A DNA stretch of 64,000 nucleotides from Actinomycetota bacterium (GTDB lineage: Bacteria > Actinomycetota > Actinomycetes > Propionibacteriales > Nocardioidaceae): the NCBI GenBank assembly GCA_009701885.1, contig WLJH01000003.1:104045-168044 (forward strand). Direction: 5' to 3'. This document shows positions 39,358 through 46,838 of the stretch, in pieces. Every line of letters starts with the position of its first letter. Position 1 is the first letter of the stretch. The notes under the pieces are model-generated. The model made no database searches. It worked only from the letters and a program-made list of their open reading frames with translations, and was not told the DNA's origin. The position numbers and the translations under genes are program-made.

Positions 39358-40683
39358 TCAGAGGCGCGACTTCCCGTCGTAGGCCCGCTTGCCGGTCCGC
39401 AGCCCGAAGAAGTCCGCGATCGTGGGCGCGACGTCGACGGTGCGGGCGTGCTTGGGCGAGACCTTGCCTGCCTCGACGACCGGGTGCCCGCCGCCGATGA
39501 AGAACGGGATGGCCCTGGTCGCGGGGTGTCCGTGGTTGCCGGGGATCGGGTTGCTCGTGACCGGGTCGGGGTCGGAGAAGCGCCACCCGGCCTGGCAGAA
39601 GACCACGACGTCGCCGGCCTCGGGGCCCAGCCGCAGCCACGGCGTACGCCGGTCCCATGCCTTCAGCACGCCCGGCGTCGCCTCGGCGATCTCGCGGATC
39701 CGCTTGATCGCCTTCTCGCGCTGCCGCCCCGGGCCGGTCCAGTAGACGAGGTCCGCGCCGCCGTTGTCGCCGATGACGACGTTGCCGCCCAGCAGCGGGT
39801 CGGCGTCCATCGAGGACTGCAGCGAGATGACGTTGGTGGGCAGCGACCAGTCCATCGAGTGGTCGGCCAGCACGATGACGATCGACTTCTCCCAGCGCCC
39901 GCTGGACTTCAGTGAGTCCAGGAACTGACCGATGAGGGTGTCGGTCTGCAGCAGCGCCGCGCGCCGCATCAGCCGCAGCGAGGTGCCGGTGAGGTCGGTG
40001 TGCCCCCACCGGTCGATGTCGCCGAGGTTGACGAAGACGAGGTTGGGGTCGAGCTCGTCGACCATCGAGGTGAGGGCGTTGTAGGTCAGCAGGTCGGGGG
40101 CGTGATCGGAGACGGGGATGTAGAGCTCGGGCTCCCAGCGGTGGGTGGCGCGCTCGCCGAAGATGCCGACGAGGTACTCCTTGCTCAGCACGGTGCCGGT
40201 CGTGAGGCCGCGCGCGTTGAGCCGCTCGATGATCGTCCTGCTCTTGATGTCGCTCGGCAGGTCCATGGTGCGCACCTCGCCGAGCTCGCGGTCGTAGATC
40301 GCGTTGGCGGGCACGCCGGAGCGGTCAGGACGCACCCCGGTCATCATCATCACGTGGTTGGGGATGGTCTCCATCACCGGCATCGAGGTCGCCCGCGGCC
40401 AGTACATCCCCTGCTCGCGCAGGGCGCGCAGGTTCGGCATGAGCGCGGAGTCGACCTCGTCGGGGCGGCAGCCGTCGACCACCAGCACGTAGCAGCGCAG
40501 GTCCTCGGCGCCCTTCACGCGACCCGCCTCGCCGGCCGCGGCGGAACCCGCGGTCGCGGCGACGGCGGAGGAGAAGGCGAGCCCGGAGGCAGCGGTCAGG
40601 ACGGTACGCCGGGAGGCACGCAGCTCCGCGAGGCGCCGCTCCCGGACCTCGGGTCCGTGCCTCACGTCACCACAGGTGCACAT
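39358..40683 (-). CDS. Tat-exported type I phosphodiesterase/alkaline phosphatase-family protein
   Basis: 441 residues. MCTCGDV N-terminus then the Tat signal SRRTVLTAASGLAFSS. Alkaline-phosphatase-superfamily core: YVLVVDGCRPDEVDS, PVMETIPNHVMMMTG (nucleophile Thr region), VNLGDIDRWGHTD, LADHSMDW, GNHGHPATRAIPFFIGGG. Probably a nucleotide pyrophosphatase/phosphodiesterase. Starts in the stop of the upstream PhoD (TGATG), so they are coupled. Confidence 0.88.
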   Translation of the reverse strand: MCTCGDVRHGPEVRERRLAELRASRRTVLTAASGLAFSSAVAATAGSAAAGEAGRVKGAEDLRCYVLVVDGCRPDEVDSALMPNLRALREQGMYWPRATSMPVMETIPNHVMMMTGVRPDRSGVPANAIYDRELGEVRTMDLPSDIKSRTIIERLNARGLTTGTVLSKEYLVGIFGERATHRWEPELYIPVSDHAPDLLTYNALTSMVDELDPNLVFVNLGDIDRWGHTDLTGTSLRLMRRAALLQTDTLIGQFLDSLKSSGRWEKSIVIVLADHSMDWSLPTNVISLQSSMDADPLLGGNVVIGDNGGADLVYWTGPGRQREKAIKRIREIAEATPGVLKAWDRRTPWLRLGPEAGDVVVFCQAGWRFSDPDPVTSNPIPGNHGHPATRAIPFFIGGGHPVVEAGKVSPKHARTVDVAPTIADFFGLRTGKRAYDGKSRL

Positions 40684-42464
40684 CAGCCCTCCAGCGGGGT
40701 GTCGACGGCGGTGACCCGGCCGGTCCCGGCGCGGGTCTCGTAGCTGACCGACCACGTGATCGGGGTGTCGGCGTCGGCGCGGTCGCCGATGACGTACCAG
40801 TCCATCTGGGCCCGTGCCGCGGTGATGTCGAGGACGGAGAACCCGTGGGAGTCGAAGTCGAGGTACTTGATGTGCCGGTTGTTGGCGAGGATCGCGGTCT
40901 CGACGAGCGGGCTGGCCTGCGGCACGCCGGTGATGTCCTTGAGATTGTTGGACGTGACCGAGGAGCACACGAACTCCACGCCGTAGGAGTCGCCGTAGAG
41001 CGGCTGCGTGGAGGTGTCCAGCGGCAGCTCGCAGGCCCAGCCGGAGTGGATGTCGCCGGTGACGAACAGGACGTCCTTGACCTGGTGGTCGCGAATGTGG
41101 CCGAGCACCTCGCGTCGGTCGGCGGTGTAGCCGTCCCACTGGTCGACGTTGTAGGGCGCCCCGTCGGCGGGGAGGATCCCGGTCACGTCGTTGATCGGGT
41201 CGATGAGGTCGTTGGGCAGGTCGCCGAAGGTGACCGGCGCGATCATCACCGGGTTGCCGATGACCTTCCACTGCGGGGCGTGGTCGCCGCGCGTCAGCGA
41301 CTCCTTGAGCCACGCCATCTGCTTCTTGCCGGTGATCGAGCGGGACGGGTCGCTGACGGTGGCGTCGACGCCGGGCAGTGCGGCCTGCTCGTCGCGGTAG
41401 GTGCGCAGGTCGAGCATCGAGATCTCGGCCAGGTCGCCGAAGCGCAGGCGCCGGTAGAGCCGGGCCCCGTCGTCGAGCCGCGCGGTGCCGTCCATCCGGA
41501 CCGGCATCCACTCGTCGTACGCGCGGTGGGCGCGGGCCCGCCGCTTCTTGTAGTCACCCTCGGACTCGTCGTGGTTCTCCGCGCCGGCCTTCCACTGGTC
41601 GTTGGTGACCTCGTGGTCGTCCCAGGTGAGGATCCAGGAGTAGCGCGCGTGCAGGGCCTGCAGGTCGGGGTCGAGCTTGTAGCTGGCGTGCCGGCGGCGG
41701 TAGTCCTCCAGGCTCACCATCTCGTGCGGCGGGTCGTGCGGGCGGACCACCACGTTGTCCTGGCCCATGCCGTAGCCGCCGGTGGGGTACTCGTAGAGGT
41801 AGTCGCCCAGGTGCAGGATCGCGTGCAGGTCCTGGCGCGCTGCGAGGGCGCGGTAGGGGGTGAAGAACCCGGCCTCGAGGTTGGAGCAGGACACGACGCC
41901 GAACCGCAGGTTGCGCGGGGTCGCCCGCTCGCCCGGTGCGGTGCGCAGCCGCCCCACGGGGCTGCGCTGACCCAGCGCGGCGAACCGGTAGAAGTACTCG
42001 GTCTCCGGCCGCAGCCCCTTCGCGTCCAGCTTGACGGTGTGGTCGCGGGCGGCGCTGGTGCGGAAGCGCCCGCTGCTCACCACCTTCCGGAACCGCGCGT
42101 CCCGGGCGACCTCCCAGCGCACGGTGACCGGTCGACCCTTGGCCGAGCCGGGCGTCGCCGCCGGCGTCGGGGTGACGCGGGTCCAGATGAGGACGGCCTC
42201 GGGCAGCGGGTCGCCGGAGGCGACGCCGTGCTGGAAGACCTGGTGATCACGCTTCCCGAGCGTGTTCGTGCCGCCGGCCCGGTCCGCGGTGCCGTCGGCC
42301 GCGCGGGCCGGGCTGCTCGCGAGCGCGGCACCCGCAGCGGTCACCGTGGTGGCGGCGACGGCTCCGGTGGCCAGGACCGTACGTCGGGGGAGGGCCTGAC
42401 CCGGTCGCGCCGGCTCGCTCGACGCGTGCTCGGGCTGCCCGGGGGAGCGCTGGATCGAGGTCAC
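40683..42464 (-). CDS. PhoD-family alkaline phosphatase (copy 2)
   Basis: 593 residues. Twin-arginine signal LPRRTVLATGAVAATTVTAAG; FQHGVASGDPLPEAVLIWTRVTP; HLGDYLYEYPTGG; WDDHEVTNDQW; VTGDIHSGWA. Exported phosphatase. GTG start. First gene of the three-gene phosphatase run; only a single GTTCACC resembling a PHO box is seen upstream, so PhoP control is unproven. Confidence 0.93.
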   Translation of the reverse strand: MTSIQRSPGQPEHASSEPARPGQALPRRTVLATGAVAATTVTAAGAALASSPARAADGTADRAGGTNTLGKRDHQVFQHGVASGDPLPEAVLIWTRVTPTPAATPGSAKGRPVTVRWEVARDARFRKVVSSGRFRTSAARDHTVKLDAKGLRPETEYFYRFAALGQRSPVGRLRTAPGERATPRNLRFGVVSCSNLEAGFFTPYRALAARQDLHAILHLGDYLYEYPTGGYGMGQDNVVVRPHDPPHEMVSLEDYRRRHASYKLDPDLQALHARYSWILTWDDHEVTNDQWKAGAENHDESEGDYKKRRARAHRAYDEWMPVRMDGTARLDDGARLYRRLRFGDLAEISMLDLRTYRDEQAALPGVDATVSDPSRSITGKKQMAWLKESLTRGDHAPQWKVIGNPVMIAPVTFGDLPNDLIDPINDVTGILPADGAPYNVDQWDGYTADRREVLGHIRDHQVKDVLFVTGDIHSGWACELPLDTSTQPLYGDSYGVEFVCSSVTSNNLKDITGVPQASPLVETAILANNRHIKYLDFDSHGFSVLDITAARAQMDWYVIGDRADADTPITWSVSYETRAGTGRVTAVDTPLEG

Positions 42465-42566
42465 GCCTCATCCAACGACACCCGGCTGGCTACGTCATGG
42501 GTTCCGTGATGTGAGCACCGTCTGTTCACCTCTCGGACACGCGCCGGCGAGCGGACGTCGTGACCC

Positions 42567-43346
42567 TCAGACCTTGCGCAGCACCGCCGTGACGATGCCG
42601 AGGATCGTGGCGTGCGTGCCGTCGATCGGGTCGAAGGCGTCGTTGTGGGGGAGCAGCCAGACCTGGCCGTTCTTGCGCGAGAGCGTCTTGACCGTGGCCT
42701 CGCCGTCGATCATGGCGGCCACCATCTGGCCGCTGTCGGCGGTCTGGGCCTGGCGGATCACGACGTAGTCCCCGTCGCAGATCGCGGCGTCGATCATCGA
42801 CTCGCCGCGGACCTCCAGCAGGAACAGCTGGCCGTCGCCGACGAGCTGCTTGGGCAGCGGGAAGACGTCCTCGACCTGCTCCTCGGCCAGGATCGGCGCG
42901 CCCGCGGCGATCCGGCCCAGGACCGGGACGTAGGAGGCGGCGGGCAGCGAGTCGCCGACCCCGGTCTCGTCGATGCCGGTGTCGTCGGCGGAGGAGATCG
43001 ATCGGCGGGCGGCCATCGACTCGGGCAGGAACACCTCGAGCGCGCGAGGGCGGCTGCCGTCGCGCTTGATGAACCCCTTCTCCTCCAGCACCTTCAGCTG
43101 GTGGGCCACCGACGAGGTGCTGGTCAGGCCGACGGCCTGGCCGATCTCGCGCATGCTGGGCGGGTAGCCCCGCAGCGCGACGGCGTCGCGGATGGTCTCC
43201 AGCACCTTGGTCTGCCGGGCGGTCAGCCCGCTGGCGTCGGGCGGCCCGTCGGGCAGCGTGGTGACCGCGCCCGGGGTGCCGGGCGTGGCCGGGGTGTCGG
43301 TGCTGTCGGTGCTGCCGGTGGCCGGGTCGTCGTGGCTGGTGGCCAT
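42567..43346 (-). CDS. lexA: LexA repressor
   Basis: 259 residues. N-terminal winged helix ([31 protein letters not shown]), cleavage site Ala148-Gly149 in RIAAGAP, and catalytic Ser183 (GESMID) and Lys220 (EATVKTL). It represses SOS genes until RecA triggers self-cleavage. The N-terminal 40 residues (Thr/Pro/Asp rich) are longer than usual. GGAGGA lies before the ATG. An SOS box overlaps its promoter, so it is autoregulated. Confidence 0.97.
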   Translation of the reverse strand: MATSHDDPATGSTDSTDTPATPGTPGAVTTLPDGPPDASGLTARQTKVLETIRDAVALRGYPPSMREIGQAVGLTSTSSVAHQLKVLEEKGFIKRDGSRPRALEVFLPESMAARRSISSADDTGIDETGVGDSLPAASYVPVLGRIAAGAPILAEEQVEDVFPLPKQLVGDGQLFLLEVRGESMIDAAICDGDYVVIRQAQTADSGQMVAAMIDGEATVKTLSRKNGQVWLLPHNDAFDPIDGTHATILGIVTAVLRKV

Positions 43347-43412
43347 GGGTCCTCCAGGGGGTGGCGCGGGTGCGGGCGCAGGTGGGGCCGAGGGGTCGGA
43401 CCCAGTGGGGTC

Positions 43413-43454
43413 ACGCTAGGCCTCGGGACCGACAACGATCAAACATGTGTTCGA
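43413..43454 (-). promoter_or_regulatory. lexA promoter with SOS box
   Basis: -35 TTGATC (43442-43437), 18-base spacer, -10 TAGCGT (43418-43413). The box TCGAACACATGTTTGA (43454-43439) overlaps the -35 and fits TCGAAC-N4-GTTCGA with one mismatch. Confidence 0.8.
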
Positions 43455-43543
43455 ACCGGCGTGTCGCGCCGGTCGGCGGAGGGTCGTGCGACCGGGGTCT
43501 GGGACGGGCGACGGCGCGCGCCGACGTACGGGAGACTGCGGGG

Positions 43544-44329
43544 GTGAACGAGCGCAGCGCCGTCGTGACCGGAGGGGCCCGGGGGATCGGGCGGGGGATC
43601 GCCGAGCGCCTGGTGCGCGAGGGCTGGTCGGTGGTGGTGACCGACGTCGACGGCGCGGGAGCCGCGGCCACCGCCGACGAGATCGGTGGGGTCGCGGGAC
43701 TCGCGCACGACGTCCGGGACCCCGCCGCCCACCGGCACGCGGCCGAGGTAGCCGCCGGTCACGGCCGGCTCGCGGCGTGGTTCAACAACGCCGGCGTCGG
43801 TGACGACGGCCGGCTCTCGGAGCTGTCCGAGGAGCAGGTGCGCCGGCTGGTCGACGTCAACGTCCTCGGGGTGCTCTGGGGGATGCGGGCGGCCCTCGAC
43901 GGCTTCGGCTCCGCCGGGGGCGACATCGTCAACATCGCCTCGCTGTCCGGCCTGGGCCCCGTGCCGGGCTACAGCGTGTACGCCGCCACGAAGGCGGCTG
44001 CGGTCTCGGCCAGCATGTCCGTGGCTGCCGAGACGCCGCGCTCGGTGCGGGTCCACGCGGTCTGCCCGGACGGCGTGCGCACCGCGATGCTCGACGCCCA
44101 GGACCCCGAGGGCCTCGGTGCGGCCCTGGTCCACTCCGGCGGTCGTCTCCTGAGTGTGGAGGAGATCGCGGAGGTGGCGGTCGGGATGGTCGGCACCGCG
44201 CGCGTGGTGCGCACGGTCCCGGTGTGGCGCGGCGCCCTCATGCGTGGCATCTCCCTGGCGCCCGCCGTCGCCACGCGCGGCACCGCGGTCTTCGCAGCCC
44301 AGGGGCGCCGCGCGCTGCGCAGGGGCTGA
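43544..44329 (+). CDS. Short-chain dehydrogenase/reductase
   Basis: 261 residues. VVTGGARGIGRGIAERL, FNNAGVGDDG, and the Ser/Tyr/Lys set IASLSGLGPVPGYSVYAATKAA. It lies between lexA and the SOS-box LysM gene, an unusual place. Substrate unknown. Reads divergently from lexA, 90 bases from its SOS box. GTG start, uncertain. Confidence 0.85.
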   Translation: MNERSAVVTGGARGIGRGIAERLVREGWSVVVTDVDGAGAAATADEIGGVAGLAHDVRDPAAHRHAAEVAAGHGRLAAWFNNAGVGDDGRLSELSEEQVRRLVDVNVLGVLWGMRAALDGFGSAGGDIVNIASLSGLGPVPGYSVYAATKAAAVSASMSVAAETPRSVRVHAVCPDGVRTAMLDAQDPEGLGAALVHSGGRLLSVEEIAEVAVGMVGTARVVRTVPVWRGALMRGISLAPAVATRGTAVFAAQGRRALRRG

Positions 44330-44380
44330 GCCTCTCGGGCCGCCGGGCACGGCCGCGCGCCTCGCCCGTCGGAACGAGGT

Positions 44381-44449
44381 CGAACATCTGTTCGCCCAAA
44401 CCCTTGATCTCGTTCGAACACCTGATCTACTCTCGTACACGTGTTCGAT
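44381..44449 (+). promoter_or_regulatory. SOS-controlled promoter with three boxes
   Basis: Boxes TCGAACATCTGTTCGC (44381-44396), TCGAACACCTGATCTA (44415-44430, weak second half) and TCGTACACGTGTTCGA (44434-44449). They surround -35 TTGATC (44405-44410) and -10 TACTCT (44429-44434), 18-base spacer. The arrangement would let LexA block this promoter tightly. Confidence 0.75.
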
Positions 44450-44578
44450 CGAACTGGTGGTCGAGCCGCAGCTCCGGAGTCGTCGTCGGTCCTCCCTGAC
44501 CGGCGCCCCGCCGGGACTGTCGGTGGCCGTCAGTAGACATCGGTGCGCAGCCCACTCCGCCTTCCCCAGGAGATTCCG

Positions 44579-44956
44579 ATGAGCACCATGGTCCTTCCCG
44601 CAGCCGCCACCCCGGCCCGCACCGTCCGCGCCACGACGTACGCCGCCGACGGCCGTCGCAGCGAGCTGCGCCTGACCCGCCGTGGTCGGCTCGTGGTCTT
44701 CCTCGTCGGGCTGCTGGTGGCCGTGGCCGTCGCGGTGGCGTTCGCCGGCGTCTCGGTCGCGACCGCGGAGAAGGGCGAGCCGGTCCCCACCGACGTCATC
44801 GTCGTGGGCAGTGGCGCGACACTGTGGGACATCGCCGCGGCCCGTACCGACGACGGCGACGTGCGCGCGATGATCAGCACGATCCAGGACCTCAACAACC
44901 TGGACGGCGGGATGCTGGTCGCCGGCCAGCGGCTGCTGGTGCCCGCGGCCGACTGA
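44579..44956 (+). CDS. Membrane LysM protein, SOS cell-division inhibitor type
   Basis: 125 residues. A single helix (LVVFLVGLLVAVAVAVAFAG), then a LysM-like domain (VIVVGSGATLWDIAAARTDDGDV...ISTIQDLNNLDGGMLVAGQRLLVP). Size, topology and position near lexA match Rv2719c/DivS-type SOS-induced division regulators. AGGAGA lies 5 bases before the ATG. Controlled by the three-box promoter at 44381-44449. Role in blocking division is inferred from family and context. Confidence 0.85.
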   Translation: MSTMVLPAAATPARTVRATTYAADGRRSELRLTRRGRLVVFLVGLLVAVAVAVAFAGVSVATAEKGEPVPTDVIVVGSGATLWDIAAARTDDGDVRAMISTIQDLNNLDGGMLVAGQRLLVPAAD

Positions 44957-45016
44957 GCCTGGGCGGGAAGCCGCTGCACCTCCCGCTGATCGCGGTGCGA
45001 GCGCAGCCCCGCCGCC

Positions 45017-45049
45017 GGTCGAGGTGCGAGCGCAGCGAGCCACGAGACC
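45017..45049. repeat. 33-bp palindromic repeat
   Basis: GGTCGAGGTGCGAGCG... ending CACGAGACC, an inverted repeat of the same type as 12099-12151, here intergenic. Confidence 0.55.
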
Positions 45050-45108
45050 CAGCACGACACAGACTTCGCCGGTCGCCTCGACCCCGGCCGGCGAAACCAC
45101 GGGGAAGA

Positions 45109-45140
45109 CGAGGGGCGGGCCCATCCGGGCCCGCCCCTCG
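45109..45140. terminator. Convergent hairpin terminator
   Basis: CGAGGGGCGGGC / GCCCGCCCCTCG, 12-bp stem with an 8-base loop, between the LysM gene and the minus-strand membrane gene. Confidence 0.7.
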
Positions 45141-45188
45141 GTGGTCTCCGGACGTCGCGTGGCGTGGTCCCGGGCCAGGTGCTCGTGG

Positions 45189-45554
45189 CTAGCGCGCTGC
45201 GCGCTTGCCGCCCTTCGGCTTCGGTGGCCGGTCGGGGTCGACCGGCTCGCCCAGCGCCTGCGGCGACAGGATGCCGAGCATCCGCAGCAGCCTCACGCCC
45301 AGCATCAGGCCGGCGAAGAGGCAGGCCACTGCGCCGAGCGAGGCCAGTGCCAAGAACAGCCAGGCGACCTGTTCGCCGGCCCGGGCGGCGGCGCCGAAGT
45401 CGATGGCGGCCCAGACGAGGTACCCCCAGGCGACGACCAGCGCGGTGATGCCGCCGGTCAGGAGCAGCAGCTGCGGAGAGGGTCGCGAGCGTCGGCGCGG
45501 GGCGCGCCGCGACCCGGCCCGCTTCCCCGCACTGCTCCCCGCGCTCCCGGCCAC
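45189..45554 (-). CDS. Small two-helix membrane protein
   Basis: About 121 residues: a basic N-terminus (RRAPRRRSRPSP), two hydrophobic helices (LLLLTGGITALVVAWGYLVWAA and VAWLFLALASLGAVACLFAGLMLG) and a Lys/Arg tail (PPKPKGGKRAAR). No family recognised. Start is uncertain: the GTG at 45554 is used, and the frame stays open further upstream. Confidence 0.5.
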   Translation of the reverse strand: MAGSAGSSAGKRAGSRRAPRRRSRPSPQLLLLTGGITALVVAWGYLVWAAIDFGAAARAGEQVAWLFLALASLGAVACLFAGLMLGVRLLRMLGILSPQALGEPVDPDRPPKPKGGKRAAR

Positions 45555-45743
45555 CGCGCCATTGTTCCCGACCGGCGCCGCCCGGCCGGGTCGAACCGCC
45601 GGGGTGCCCGCCCCGCCCTGCGATCCGTCGGGCCACACCGGCCCCCGGACCTTCAGGGGATCCTCACGCAGGTGCCGCCCGCCCGGGTGGCACGGGACCT
45701 CGGTCCCTGACCGGGTGGGGGGTCGTTCGCTACATTCGGGGTC

Positions 45744-46808
45744 ATGCCGGACCGGGGGCAGGTCGATCCGGCGGCGCAGGGCCAGGGCTCGGTGACGCCG
45801 TCGGGCGCGCTCACGCGCCTGGAGTCGGCGCTGGCCGAGGCGAGCGGCGCCGGCGACGTGGACGAGATCGCCCGCGCGGTCCTGGCGGACCTCGCCCTCC
45901 TGCCCGGCGTGTGCCGGGTCGGGCTGGCGCTCACCGAGGGCGGGGGGCGCCGGTTGCGCTTCACCTCGGGTCCGGACGCGGGCGACCCCCTCCCGGACCA
46001 GCCCGAGTGGTGCCACATCGATGCCTACGACGACGTACCGCTGACCGACGTGGTGCGCACCGGACGGCCCATCCACGCCGAGCTCGCCACCCTCGAGGAG
46101 CGGTGGCCCTGGTTGGTCGAGCAGGAGCGCGAGCGCGGTGGGTCCGTGCTGGCGGTGGTCCCGCTGCCCGGCACCGGGTCGCCCATCGGTGGGTTGCTGG
46201 TCGTGCTGGAGACGACGCCGGACCGTGGCGCGGCCGGGCCGGACCTGCTCGAGGCCGCCGCTCGACGTACGGCCGAGGCGATCGCCGACGTGCGCTCGCG
46301 GCGGTCGAGGGACCTGGCCGAGGAGCTCGCCGAGACCGAGGCGGCCGCCGAGCCCGGCGCCCGCACCGCGAGCCTGCGGCTACCGCCCGAGCCGACCGCC
46401 CCGCGCCGGGCGCGGGCCTTCCTGAGCGAGGAGCTGCAGACCTGGGGCGTCGGCGAGGAGATCGTCGAGACCGCCCAGCTGTGCCTCTCCGAGGTCGTGA
46501 CCAACGCCGTCAACCACGCCCACACCGTCGCCGACGTGCGGCTCTCGCTGCTCGAGGGCGTGCTGACGGTCCTGGTGCGGGACCGGGGAGCGCAGGGGGA
46601 CGTGGTGGAGCCGACGCGCGAGGAGGACCCGCTGGCGGTCTACGGCCGTGGCCTGATGCTGGTGGAGGCGCTCACCGACCGCTGGGGATCCGAGCGCGAC
46701 GCGGGCGGCACGACGGTGTGGTTCGCCCTCGACCTCGACCGCCGCGCCGACGACCTCGCCGAGGAGTGGGGCCAGGAGCGGGGCGAGCAGCCCGACGAGC
46801 CGGCGTAG
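45744..46808 (+). CDS. GAF domain + RsbW-type ATP-binding kinase domain protein
   Basis: 354 residues. An N-terminal GAF-like sensor domain (about 20-170), then a HATPase_c domain with N box SEVVTNAVNHAHT and G box YGRGLMLVEALTDRWGSE, as in RsbW/SpoIIAB anti-sigma kinases; the Ser/Thr kinase role is inferred. No His phosphorylation box. ATG lies 7 bases after TACATT (45731-45736). Probably acts in a sigma-factor or regulatory cascade. Confidence 0.8.
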   Translation: MPDRGQVDPAAQGQGSVTPSGALTRLESALAEASGAGDVDEIARAVLADLALLPGVCRVGLALTEGGGRRLRFTSGPDAGDPLPDQPEWCHIDAYDDVPLTDVVRTGRPIHAELATLEERWPWLVEQERERGGSVLAVVPLPGTGSPIGGLLVVLETTPDRGAAGPDLLEAAARRTAEAIADVRSRRSRDLAEELAETEAAAEPGARTASLRLPPEPTAPRRARAFLSEELQTWGVGEEIVETAQLCLSEVVTNAVNHAHTVADVRLSLLEGVLTVLVRDRGAQGDVVEPTREEDPLAVYGRGLMLVEALTDRWGSERDAGGTTVWFALDLDRRADDLAEEWGQERGEQPDEPA

Positions 46809-46838
46809 CGGCCGCCGAGCATCCCGGCTCGCCGGGCC

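Noticed and set aside
39245..42540. PHO boxes near the phosphatases
   Set aside because: GTTCACC pieces occur (39295, 42524), but not as clear 11-base direct repeats upstream in the right orientation.
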